DNA of 64,000 nucleotides from Podospora bellae-mahoneyi (Eukaryota; Ascomycota; Sordariomycetes; Sordariales; Podosporaceae). Made by a program: the position numbers and the translations under genes. The notes under the pieces were generated by a model. That model searched no databases, had not been told where the DNA came from, and saw only the letters and a list, made by a program, of their open reading frames with translations. Location: NCBI RefSeq assembly GCF_035222275.1, contig NC_085882.1:1619501-1683500 (forward strand), in the 5' to 3' direction. Positions 21,744 through 31,861 of this stretch are shown here, in pieces. Position 1 is the first letter of the stretch; each line of letters begins with the position of its first letter.

Positions 21744-22235
21744 TTATGATGACTTCTTCTCTGCCTCTGCCTTTTCCTTTTGCGCCCGCTCGTGCTCGAT
21801 GATTTGTTTGCTCCAGCTGGAAGGGAGGGTCAGTGCTCGTGAACCGACAAAGACAATGGCAGCCAGCATCAACATACTATCTGCTTGGGTAGAAACGTCC
21901 TGGCTCGGGCATCTTGTGACGGAACTCCCTCTCGGCGCTCAGGTTCCAGACCATAGCAGTGATGCCAAAGACGCAGACACCGAGAATGGCCGTGTTGGCC
22001 TTCCAGTTGGCGGGCTGGGCGTACCAACCACCGGCCGGCGACCAGACGTGCTTGGGATACCTGTATGTCGGGGTCGGTCTCGTTAGGACTCTTGAGGTCT
22101 GGCTTATGGCGTCGCTAGGTCTATCTCGGGGGAAGGCGCAAACTCACGGGATCTTGGGACCGCCACCCTAGAGAGATACTGTCAGCATAGGGCTCAATTG
22201 ACGCGAACAGAGAAGACGTTTAGGTAACATACCAT
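21744..22235 (-). CDS. Mitochondrial complex I small accessory subunit (NADH:ubiquinone oxidoreductase 6.6 kDa type)
   Basis: Four exons: 22235-22233, 22167-22148, 22060-21878 and 21816-21744; 92 aa. The first coding exon is only the ATG. Introns have GTATGT, GTGAGT and GTATGT donors and TAG, CAG, CAG acceptors. The protein begins MGGGPKIPYPKHVWSPAGGW, has one membrane segment (NTAILGVCVFGITAMVW), then SAEREFRHKMPEPGRFYPSRYW, and a charged tail ending EAEKKSS. This fits fungal proteins annotated as the 6.6 kDa complex I subunit; equivalence to mammalian NDUFB4 is my tentative reading. It would sit in the membrane arm. None of its exons forms a long open frame, so it is easily missed by ORF searches. 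A larger complex I subunit lies 38 kb away. Confidence 0.85.
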
Positions 22236-22816
22236 GTTGACTGATTGTATAGGAGGATGTGGATTGACGTGGGATAAGCTGTCAAACCTCTCGAACTTGA
22301 CGTCGTCGCTGGGGGGCTCGCGCGGTCCAATCAATGGCAGGGAAAAGGGCGAATGGTTAATCCGTCACAGGCGCTGGCGGGTAGTGGGTGCTGTTCCTGG
22401 GCGAGCATCACACAGAGAGCTCCCGCAAACTGAAAGCTTGGGCCTGATAGTAGATAGCGGGGTGCTACACTACCTATACTCAAAAAATATTATGTCAGCC
22501 ACAACCTCTGCGGGACTGAGATCCCTGCAACAGCACTGGCGCTGTGCAGCTTCACGGCCCATTGGAGAACTTTTTTTCCTTCTCCGAGATTGACGGCGAC
22601 GAACCGGGGAACGGTGCAGCAACCCACGACCGCACCACCCTTTTTACTGACCGACACCCCCGAATAATTCGGCCCCCGACGTCTTGGGAAAAGAGGAGGA
22701 AACCCCGGCGATTCTCACCGAGGAATACTGGACCCCCGGGCGAAACTGGACGAGTTTTTTCCCAACCCACCTCCACCACCATACCTCCTCCATATCTTCC
22801 TCAGCCCGCCCACCCA
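22236..22816. promoter_or_regulatory. Divergent promoter region, complex I subunit / mL44
   Basis: A 581-bp gap between divergent start codons of two nuclear genes for mitochondrial proteins; it must contain both promoters. The mL44 reading frame is open upstream to 22544, but this part has no presequence-like start. Confidence 0.45.
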
Positions 22817-24202
22817 ATGATGAAGAGGTTACGAATCGAAAGAGCAACGGGCCAATTGCTCGCCGCTCGCCCCGGCTGCCCCTCTACCCCCGGCGCCGCC
22901 CTCCGGTCCTCATATAAGTGCGCCACCCAAGTAGCACCAGTACGGTACTCATCCTCCTCCTCCGCCGTCGAGACCGAACCCGTCTACGAAGAAGACGGCA
23001 CCGACCACTCCCTTCCCCCCCTCGAGAAGCTCCCACCCAACACATCCACCCTCCCCTCCCCCCTACCCTACCGGGCCCTCGAATCAGCAAAACTCTCCGC
23101 CCTCCACGCCCGCCTGTCGCTCTCCCCCAAAATCCCCCTCCAAACCCTCGCCCGCACCCTCGTCGACGCCTCGGCCGACCCGAACCCCCTGTTCAACAAC
23201 TCCAGCCTGGCCTTCCTCGGCGCCACAATAATCAACTACCACGCCTCAGAATGGTTCATGGTCCACTACCCCCGTCTCCCCATGGACGTCCTCTTCGCCG
23301 CCATGGCCGGCCTCGCCGGCCCCGCGCCCCTCAACAGGATAGCGAAATCGTGGGGTATCGAAGTGGCCGCCGCCCCCGGCGGCGAGGTCGATCCTGGTCT
23401 TCTCCAATTCAGCCTCGAAAACCCAGGGGAAAGCATCGCCGGGTTCGGGTACACCCGCACAGTGGTCGACAAGATCAACAAGAACAACTGGAAGCGATCG
23501 GTCGCCTCCAAGGTAATCTACGATGATGATTTCGGGCAGTTGATCATGCCCCGCAAAGCTAAAGAGTCTGAAGACAAGGCCGTCGAGGAAGATCAGGGCC
23601 AAGGTGTCTACCACGAAGAAGCAGCAAACCCCACCCCCAAATTCTCCCCCACGTCTTACGGCTCCTCCACCACCCGCGAGCTATCGGAAAAGGCGCACGC
23701 AAACTTTGCGCGTGCTGTTGTCGGAGCGGTGTACACCCACTGCGGCCGCGCGGCGGCCAAATCGTTTGTCAAGGCCCACGTCCTCTGCCGCGAGCTGGAT
23801 CTGGAGCGGTTGTTTGCGTTTAAGCATCCGACTCTTGAACTGGCTATGCTCTGCGCCAGAGAGGAGTTTGAGCCCCCGGTCGCGAGGCTGCTTTCGGAGA
23901 CCGGTCGGCTGTCGAGGACGCCCGTTTTTGTGGTGGGGGTGTACTCGGGGAATGATAAGCTGGGGGAGGGGCAGGGGGCGACGTTGGAGCAGGCTAGGTT
24001 GAAGGCTGCCATGCATGCGTTGAAGGCGTGGTATTTGTACAGTCCTGGGGAGGGGGCCAAGGTGCCGAGTGATGTGCTTGAAATGGAGACGGGTGGTGGT
24101 GGTGGTGGTGGTGAGCAGCAGGGACAAGGGCAGGGGCAGCAGGGGAAGAATAAGGGGTGGGAGCCGGCTTATATTGATATTGGCGAGTTGATTTCTCGTT
24201 AG
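22817..24202 (+). CDS. MRPL3: Mitochondrial large-subunit ribosomal protein mL44 (MRPL3)
   Basis: A structural protein of the mitochondrial ribosome with a degenerate RNase III fold and a double-stranded-RNA-binding domain. An intronless frame: 461 aa from the tandem ATGs at 22817/22820. The N-terminus is basic (MKRLRIERATGQLLAARPG), a plausible presequence. The RNase III-like region spans about residues 90-215 (NNSSLAFLGATIINYHASEW, LPMDVLFAAMAGLAG). The dsRNA-binding region lies near the end (HPTLELAMLCAREEFEPPVARLL through GATLEQARLKAAMHALKAWY). A Gly/Gln-rich tail contains GGT and CAGGGG repeats. The open frame extends 5' to 22544, but those residues look like leader sequence, so I start at the MMKR. 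Confidence 0.9.
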   Translation: MMKRLRIERATGQLLAARPGCPSTPGAALRSSYKCATQVAPVRYSSSSSAVETEPVYEEDGTDHSLPPLEKLPPNTSTLPSPLPYRALESAKLSALHARLSLSPKIPLQTLARTLVDASADPNPLFNNSSLAFLGATIINYHASEWFMVHYPRLPMDVLFAAMAGLAGPAPLNRIAKSWGIEVAAAPGGEVDPGLLQFSLENPGESIAGFGYTRTVVDKINKNNWKRSVASKVIYDDDFGQLIMPRKAKESEDKAVEEDQGQGVYHEEAANPTPKFSPTSYGSSTTRELSEKAHANFARAVVGAVYTHCGRAAAKSFVKAHVLCRELDLERLFAFKHPTLELAMLCAREEFEPPVARLLSETGRLSRTPVFVVGVYSGNDKLGEGQGATLEQARLKAAMHALKAWYLYSPGEGAKVPSDVLEMETGGGGGGGEQQGQGQGQQGKNKGWEPAYIDIGELISR

Positions 24203-24655
24203 ATGGGCAAATCAATCAGATGCAAGGGATAGGTGTTTTGTGGGGAAGAAAATGCAAGTTGAAAGAGGGAAGAAGAGAGCTTGTATATTTGTATATCTAG
24301 AGCATTTTTTTTTCACACACATTACACATTATGGCGCTGTGAAGAAAGAAAGAACGATTTGTGCAAAAGAGAGTATACCAAAAAATAGGAGGAAGGCATT
24401 AGATGGGTGGGCATGGAAGAGCTGGGGCTGGGAAAGGGGTGAGAAAGGGGTTGGCCGGTCAAAGGTGTGGTATGCATGTATAGTATTGTGTTTTTAAATG
24501 TTTCAAAAAAAAAACGTATCTTGGACTTCACACTGCCTGCCCGCTCCAGATGAATATAACAATCATGAAAAGCAAATCTATTAAACAGGGTATCTAACCA
24601 TTCCAACCATCTACCCTCCACGCTTTTATCCTACCGCCTGACCCCAGTCCGTTTC
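24203..24655. other. Intergenic region between convergent genes
   Basis: A 453-bp AT-rich stretch between the 3' ends of mL44 (plus) and the phospholipase (minus), with T/A homopolymer runs. No gene is visible. Confidence 0.55.
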
Positions 24656-27151
24656 CTAACTAAACTGATCCCCCCCCTCCACCCCAACCTTCCCAGCCCG
24701 GCCCCCCCTTATCACCCCCCTCCACGCCTCCTCCTTCACCCTCCTGGCATGCTCCTCCCTCCTCCTCTTCTTCCTCTCATAAACAGCCCTCACCGTCGCC
24801 TTGATCTGCCCCCTCCCCTCCTCATAATTCGCCCTCGCCAACCTCACCACCCCCTCCACATCCTCCGGACTATACACAAAATTCCACGTGCTCATGTACT
24901 CACTCCCCGCCGGATCTATCCCGGGAACCTTCTTCTCGTTCGCCAAAAACGGCATGTAAACAACCGCTATCCCCGCGTCCGGCTCCATAAGTCTCCAGCT
25001 ACTTTCATCATCAATCGGCTTTGGCGGCGGCGGCGGAGCACTACTCCTCTCCTGCGTGGTCCCAACCCAAACCGTGCAGTACCCCAACTCGTCCGAAGCC
25101 TGCTGATGTTTTTCCGCTTCGGTCTTTTTGGAACTGTCATCCTCTTCCATCTGCTGTTGACGGGCTGCCTGCTCCATCTTCGCGTCCGCGACGCGATCTT
25201 GGGATTCAGACGGCGAAGAGGCACTTTCCGCCTTGTCGAGCTGTTTCGCTGTTTCCTTCGCCGACGCTTCCGGCTTGGGCCACCCAATCCCCAACGGCCA
25301 CCCTTTGATCCCGCGCTGCATGGCGTACCCTTCCACCACCGAGAGCCAGTTGTCTGTCTTGATGTCTGCTGATGCATCAAAAGAGATGATGATGTCTACA
25401 TCCCTCCCCGGGCGCAACAGCGGATAAATAGGCAGGTTGTTTGACATTCCCGCGTCCATAAGTTGGATGTTTTCATTGTCGTAGACGGTTTCGGGAACGG
25501 TGGACGGTAACTTGCCGTGCATGCCATACACAAAATTCGGTATCGAGGCAGGGTCGATAGGATGGACCTTACTAAGGTCCTCGTTGAGGTTGTTCCAGAT
25601 AAGTCCGTCGATGGGGCCAAAACCGACGATGCTGCGGATGATGGGGCGGATTTCACGGTAGTAGTGGCTGAGAGTCGCGCAAAAGGCGCTACCCCAGATG
25701 CCGAGGAGGAGAGGCATACGAACTTCAGGCAGACGGAGACCAGTGTCAGAGCCGTTTTTGAACTTGCGGCCGAGTGCCCAGGTGGGAATACCAGCGGAAA
25801 ACTCCTCGCAGAATAGTTCGTAGGGTGTTATCTCGAACCACTGAAACCAGGCTTCCTTCTTTGCGCGTTCTTTGGCCTCTTCTGAAACGGGCGGGTTCCC
25901 GTCGGCGTCTTGCTCGTCCATTTCTGGAATCTCGTGACGAACGGCGGTGTAGATGGGTAGTGGGTTCTGGCCGTATCTGACGTATTCCCGCTGGCTGGAC
26001 AGCTTGAAGTCTTTCTCATTGACCTCCAACTCGCCCTTGGGAACAAGCAGCCTCGCCGCCAACAGTATACCATAGACATCGACAAGACTGAAAGACGCTG
26101 CTGGATCCCCCTTGAACTTTTCCACAATCCCGCTCAGCAGGTACTTGTTCGTCGGCGCCGAAGTCAACGAGTTGAAAGCCACCGGGGGGTCAGCAATATG
26201 GGTGCCGAGGCGTGCTTTGAGATGGTCGATCGCTCGCTGAAAGCTGTTGCCCGTGACTGAGGAATAGTAGAGGGACTGAAGCCAGCACGACCCAGACACG
26301 CCCGAAGCATACGTCACACAGTCGAACAACCCGTCCTCGGTGGACGCGAGGAAAGACCCAGTTCCAGCAACCAACGCTCTCAAACCTCCTCCTGAGCCGC
26401 AAATGGCCACAGTGGGGACATCATCGGGGTGGATATCCTCCTCTTTCAACCCCAAGTATTTTGCCAGTGCAGGCACAATAACCTTCTTCCGCCTCTCCAA
26501 GAAAGTCTTTTCCTCCTCACAGAGCGCATTCGACACTCTCACTTTAGCCTCCCACTCAATCTCGGGGTGCGTAAACGGATCCCTTGCCTCGTCCCAAATC
26601 TCCGCCGCCAACGACCCCGGTGCCATCTCCAACTCCCGCTGCAACTTCCTCATCAACCCAGGCAAACTCTTGGTCCACTCGGGCAAAATGAAGTCGACAA
26701 CCATATCAGTTATATTCTCAGGCGGCCCCGGAATCGAAGGAAATCCTTCCAAGCTTTTGGCAATGCCAGCCCAGACGCTCTCTTCTTCCCGCTTCTCCTT
26801 TTGCCGACCCTTCTCGGTGCTCTTGATAACCTTGATCTCCACGCCATCAGGCGACGTTCTCCTTTCGTCGGCAACTAAGCCCAAAGGCTTCGTAAGCTGC
26901 GTCAGTGATTCGTGCGGATAGAGCCAAAGAGCAAGCAAAGCGCAAGTCGTCGATAAACCAACGGTTCGGGTGATGCCCACTTTTGACGACCCCTTTTTTC
27001 CCGCCCCCTGTCGTGAGCTTGTAAAGAAGCCATGACGGCCGTTGAACGGTGCTCTCCTGGGTGATCTTTTCGTCGTCGTAACGCTGAATAGCGGTCGCCG
27101 CCTTGTGATCCCCGTAAGGCATTTGTGTAGTACCGAGCGTGGCGGTATCAT
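24656..27151 (-). CDS. cPLA2-type phospholipase A2 (PlaA-like)
   Basis: An intronless 831-aa frame. It belongs to the cytosolic phospholipase A2 / lysophospholipase catalytic family, which cleaves fatty acids from glycerophospholipids with a Ser-Asp dyad. Seen: the oxyanion glycine motif ICGSGGGLRAL (about 252-256), the nucleophile elbow YASGVSGSCW (Ser about 286), and the Asp motif LMDAGMSNNLPIYPL (Asp about 566). The N-terminal 60 residues are basic and Ser/Arg-rich without acids, followed by one hydrophobic segment (VGLSTTCALLALWLYP). I infer a mitochondrial or other membrane-anchored location. A Glu/Lys/Gln-rich low-complexity stretch sits near 640-700. There is no C2 domain, unlike animal cPLA2-alpha; fungal members also lack it. 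The closest characterised fungal relative I know of is Aspergillus PlaA. Confidence 0.9.
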   Translation of the reverse strand: MIPPRSVLHKCLTGITRRRPLFSVTTTKRSPRRAPFNGRHGFFTSSRQGAGKKGSSKVGITRTVGLSTTCALLALWLYPHESLTQLTKPLGLVADERRTSPDGVEIKVIKSTEKGRQKEKREEESVWAGIAKSLEGFPSIPGPPENITDMVVDFILPEWTKSLPGLMRKLQRELEMAPGSLAAEIWDEARDPFTHPEIEWEAKVRVSNALCEEEKTFLERRKKVIVPALAKYLGLKEEDIHPDDVPTVAICGSGGGLRALVAGTGSFLASTEDGLFDCVTYASGVSGSCWLQSLYYSSVTGNSFQRAIDHLKARLGTHIADPPVAFNSLTSAPTNKYLLSGIVEKFKGDPAASFSLVDVYGILLAARLLVPKGELEVNEKDFKLSSQREYVRYGQNPLPIYTAVRHEIPEMDEQDADGNPPVSEEAKERAKKEAWFQWFEITPYELFCEEFSAGIPTWALGRKFKNGSDTGLRLPEVRMPLLLGIWGSAFCATLSHYYREIRPIIRSIVGFGPIDGLIWNNLNEDLSKVHPIDPASIPNFVYGMHGKLPSTVPETVYDNENIQLMDAGMSNNLPIYPLLRPGRDVDIIISFDASADIKTDNWLSVVEGYAMQRGIKGWPLGIGWPKPEASAKETAKQLDKAESASSPSESQDRVADAKMEQAARQQQMEEDDSSKKTEAEKHQQASDELGYCTVWVGTTQERSSAPPPPPKPIDDESSWRLMEPDAGIAVVYMPFLANEKKVPGIDPAGSEYMSTWNFVYSPEDVEGVVRLARANYEEGRGQIKATVRAVYERKKRRREEHARRVKEEAWRGVIRGGRAGKVGVEGGDQFS

Positions 27152-29842
27152 TTTGTCTTGTTGTGGTGGTTGTTGTTTATGTCGTTCTTATCGGCTTTCC
27201 AGCATTGTCTCTCCGAGAATGGCGGGGTTCCGGCGCATTGTTTGTTTAGGCAGTAGGTATGTTTGAAGCCGAGTGGCGTGATGTCTAGGAGATATAAAGG
27301 GACGGAGGAAAACGAGGCAAATAAAAAAAAAACCCCGGAACCGACAAAAACAGAATCTGCAAAGAAAACTTGCAAACCTGCTGCTGCCGTCGAAGTCGCA
27401 AGAATTCAAGGACCCAAAAGGCCCGATCTGGTTACATCATCGCCAGAGGGGGCGGCCCAAGCTCCGATTTGGGGGGAGCTCGGCATTCAGGGACGGCGCA
27501 CAGGCCACCTTTGGGTTGGTTAGATAATCAGGGGTCTTGGGAGAGTGAGGACGGTGTTGATGAGAACAATAGGAGCTGACCTCCTATTCGGAAGACATAA
27601 ATGTAATCATAGAGACAGGAAGCTTATACCTAGTCACAATGACTAGAAGTGGTACTGTCCGCAACTTCACTCTGACGCTCAGCTCTCACCTCTCACCAAT
27701 ACGTCTCTGCCACATCTCGGGAGGGGTGACACGAGCAATATGTATGCATGAGCGTTCCGGAATGCCTGCAGCTCGTATGATTTGGTTCGCTAGCGAGCAT
27801 GCATACAATAGTAGTATCTTGAAGCTGTAGCTAGTCTTGAAGATACCGGGGCTTACCAGATCATAGGACTCTACGCTGTGCGGAAGAAATTCATAAAAGG
27901 GGTCGTTAATTTCGAGCATCGAATGAAGTGATCCCGTGTCACCTCCTTTCGAAACAAATGGTTCCAGTGGTAGCGCACCGACCCCCTGGCACCACACCGA
28001 CCCTCCTTGAAGAAAATCATGGCCAAGAACTCATATGGTGTTTTTTTTTTGTTTTGTTTTTTTGGTTGAGGATTTCTGTCAGGTCAGGTGGAAGAAGTGG
28101 TGCTTGAAACAACGTTTCCAATTGATGTTGAATGGCCGTTGAAACGGCCACCCGAGGTTTTATCCGTGCCCCCATCTGATGCTGAAAAGATATGCAACTC
28201 CGAAGTTGCTGCATTCACAGTTTTCTTCGTCCAGAACAGGCTGCGTTTGATCGTCTGAAGAATCATTGGCGGTTGCCAAAAGTACCGGCAACCGACGGAC
28301 TGGGTGATGCCGGCATTGTGATGCTCGGTGGGGTGTGGGCAGCGATTAAGATATCCGTACCTGAAAAGACTGGGGTCACCCTATTCGAGAAAGTTGTCTC
28401 TCGGTATTGACTCCGTGGTTGAGGTGACAATTGTGTCTGTATCTGAGTCTGTACCACGGTGCTGTTGACGGCCGTCGGGATGTTTCTAGCAGAAGGCCAG
28501 AGTGCAGGCCTCCTTCTTCTTCTTCTTCTTCTTCGTCTTCAGGAAATAAAAATCAAAAAGAAATGGAGGAAAGAATGCAGAGTCTTGTCTAATTAGCTTC
28601 AACAGGCCCGAGATTTCTGGTTCCTTTTGGTCTGGGGATGTTTGAAGCCATTGGCAGGCTGTTGGCGAATCACAAGCTCCCAACATCCCGGCCCCCGGTC
28701 ATTACCTTTCCAGGACCCCTGCGCACTGTGACGGGACGCAGCGGCCACCCACTTCCTCCAGCGCATCAACCCCTTTTGCGAGAGACCAGTCCCAGCGCCC
28801 GCGCCGAGCCCAGAGCAGCGCAGCACCAGACGACGGGAAATCTCCCAACCCAAAGCCACCCTGCCTGCCTGTTTGTCGCACCCTAATTTTTTTTTTGATT
28901 TCCTCTTCACGACGACCGCGACACCTCGTCACTATCGACAACTTCACATCCTTCTTCATCGACATTTCGTACCTTTCGAACACTCTTTTTTCCCCCGCCG
29001 GTATTTCTACGCGATCCAGCGTTACCAGACCCTTTTACCTTACCTTTACTACCCAACTCCCTTCCTTGACACCTGCCGACACGCGACTCGCTCATATCAA
29101 ACAAGCTTCGCTGTCTGCCCGGTACGTACGTGAAGCCCAGCCCCCAGCACCTCCTGGCTTGAACCTACCATTCTGCCCACGCACGCCCAGCTGTGTTTAT
29201 CTGCTTCGCTCTCTGTGCCTGCACTGTGGTCAAGCAATATACAACAAACGTGTCTGGAGATCCCATCAAAGAGAGAGGGGTGTTCAGAACGAAGGGCAGG
29301 ACCGTCAGGACCAATAGCTCCTGGCTTTGGCTGGTGCTTGCTGGCTCTAGCTCGTTTTGGGACATCGTGCGTGTGCCAGTTGGGAAGTTAGGGTACGAGG
29401 GACAAAACCAGAGCTTATTGCTGACGTTCTTTCTACTACACAGACTTCGTGCCTTCCCCTCATTACCAACCTACCGAATAACCACCTGCTTCATCCACCG
29501 TGGTGCCTCTAAACAATGGGTAAGCTCCTGCTTTTTGTTCTTCGCTGTCGTCAGTGCCGGTCCTTTGAGGACAACAAAATGCAAGTATCGCCGTCTGCTG
29601 CGGGAAGCCGACCACCACATCGCACCTTACTAGCCGCCCCTTATGAGTCCGACCCGATATGTATCTCGACACACTCGACCTGAACTTTTCCTCTCTCTTT
29701 TCTCACCAGCATCACCACAATCGCTCACCGGATACCACCCACCGCATTCGTTCTCTGCCATTTACCGTTTCTTGGGAATTCGTTTTTTGGACGACGAGCA
29801 TCTTACCCATCGAGATACACACAACACAACACTTTTGCCGAG
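27152..29842. other. Long intergenic/leader region upstream of septin gene
   Basis: A 2.7-kb stretch with no supported protein gene. The left part is the phospholipase promoter. CTT repeats lie near 28511-28537, and homopolymer T runs near 28041 and 28888. From about 28890 the sequence becomes C/T- and CA-rich like a transcribed leader. Possible leader introns (GTACGTACGT near 29121, ACACAG near 29443) and an ATGG|GTAAGC at 29516 suggest a spliced septin 5' UTR or upstream ORF. This is inference only. Confidence 0.4.
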
Positions 29843-31748
29843 ATGCACTTCGCTACCATGGTCCACAACGCCACCAGATCCCGTACCAAGAGCGTGCAAT
29901 TTGAGAAGAGTGTAATCAGCCTGGACACAGACGGTAGCTCATCGCGGGACGGTGCCACGTCTCCACCAGTCCCCGGGAGCAGGACAAGCAGTCTACCCTT
30001 GGGCAGCGAGAGCAAGGAGAATATTATCCGCCACTACCGAAGCATGCTGAACATCGAGGACCCCCCCAAGCTCCCCATGGCCAAACCGCTTTCGTACGGC
30101 TCGCTGTATCCCAAACCTGGCGATTCTGTCGTGGTCCACAGACACCAGCGGATTCCAATGAGGAGACCCCATGATACCATTTGTCAGGCCCCATTCGCCC
30201 CTGGACCTGGCATCTTCGCATTGCTACTACACACTGACCATTCGGGAGGAGTCTTGCTAACAACGCGGTGCTGCAGCTTCAAACGGTATTCCCAACAGTC
30301 CCCCTCCCCCCGTCAGGGCCTCGCCAGTGGTGCCCACTGGCAAGCCCTCGACACTCGGATCTCAAGACTCGAGAGAAGGTCCCTCTGACTCCTTCGCCGC
30401 AGCTCCTTCAGCTTTGAGTGACGACCGTAACATTGTCCGCCGCAAGTTGACGGGCTATGTCGGTTTCGCCAATCTCCCCAACCAATGGCACCGCAAGAGT
30501 GTTCGCAAGGGCTTCAACTTCAACGTTATGGTTGTCGGTACGTGTTTTGGCTCTGTGTATGTGGACAAGCTCTGATCAAGCTGTTATCCAGGTGAATCCG
30601 GCCTCGGAAAGTCTACTCTCGTCAACACTCTTTTCAACACGTCGTTGTACCCACCCAAGGAGCGCAAGGGACCCAGCCTCGAAATTGTTCCCAAGACCGT
30701 CAGTATTCAATCTATCAGCGCAGATATTGAGGAGGCGGGTGTTCGTCTCAGGCTTACGGTCGTCGACACGCCTGGCTTCGGTGACTTTGTCAACAACGAT
30801 GAGTCCTGGAGGCCGATTGTCGACAACATCGAGCAGCGCTTCGACGCCTACCTCGATGCTGAGAACAAGGTCAACCGCATGAACATTGTTGACAACCGCA
30901 TCCACGCCTGCGTCTTCTTCATCCAGCCCACTGGCCACTCCCTCAAGCCCCTGGATATCGAGGTCATGAAGCGCCTCCACACCAAGGTCAACCTGATCCC
31001 AGTCATTGCCAAGTCCGACACCCTCACCGATGAGGAGGTTGTTGCCTTCAAGGCCAGGGTACGTTCTTTTTTCTCCGGAGGGGTTGGGCACGCACCGCTG
31101 ACTTGTTTGCAGATTCTCGCAGACATCAAGTACCACAAGGTCCAGATCTTCGAGGGGCCCAGGTATGAGCTTGATGACGAGGAAACGATTGCCGAGAACA
31201 ACGAGATCATGTCCAAGGTTCCCTTTGCCGTTGTCGGTGCCAACACCGAGGTGACCAACGCCGACGGGCGCAAGGTCCGCGGCCGTGCCTACCCCTGGGG
31301 TGTTATCGAGGTGGACAACGAGGAGCACTGCGACTTCGTCAAGCTCCGCCAGATGCTCATCCGCACCCACATGGAGGAGCTCAAGGAGAACACCAACAAC
31401 ACGCTCTACGAGAACTACCGAACAGACAAGCTTATCGCTATGGGCGTGTCGCAAGATCCCAGTGTCTTCAAGGAGGTCAACCCCGCCGTGAAGCAGGAGG
31501 AGGAGCGCGCGCTCCATGAGCAGAAGCTCGCCAAGATGGAAGCCGAGATGAAGATGGTCTTCCAACAGAAGGTCGCTGAGAAGGAATCCAAGCTGAAGCA
31601 GAGCGAAGAGGAGCTCTACGCTCGCCACCGCGAGATGAAGGAGCAGCTCGAACGGCAACGACTGGAACTCGAGGAGAAGAAGTCGAGAGTGGAGAGCGGG
31701 CGGCCACTGGAGAAGGAACCGAAGAGGAAGGGCTTTTCGCTCCGGTAA
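29843..31748 (+). CDS. CDC3: Septin Cdc3/AspB
   Basis: A GTP-binding septin that forms hetero-oligomeric filaments at septa and hyphal cortex. Exons proposed: 29843-30182, 30277-30537, 30592-31058 and 31113-31748 (567 aa). Introns 2 and 3 are secure (GTACGT...CCAG and GTACGT...GCAG). Intron 1 uses a weak donor GTCAGG with a GCTAAC branch and joins RRPHDTI to [13 protein letters not shown]; the start and first exon are therefore less certain. Seen: [19 protein letters not shown] before the GTPase domain, P-loop GESGLGKST (about residue 202), DTPGFGDF, the G4 motif AKSD, and the septin unique element region up to about residue 465. A C-terminal Glu/Lys coiled coil follows ([20 protein letters not shown]), ending KRKGFSLR, which matches the AspB/Cdc3 group. 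Confidence 0.9.
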
Positions 31749-31830
31749 TCTGGCAGCCTTACCACTTCTTTCCCTACTCCCACGACACGTCTCACACTCT
31801 CATGATATCCAAACAACAACCAGCTTGCCG

Positions 31831-31861
<31 letters not shown>

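Noticed and set aside
22544-22816. N-terminal extension of mL44 up to 22544
   Set aside because: It begins at an upstream ATG but reads as leader; the MMKRLRIERA start gives a presequence-like N-terminus.
27152-28890. Repeat-induced point mutation or transposon remnant in the long septin upstream gap
   Set aside because: Base composition is not strongly AT-skewed, and no inverted repeats, transposase or reverse-transcriptase motifs are visible.
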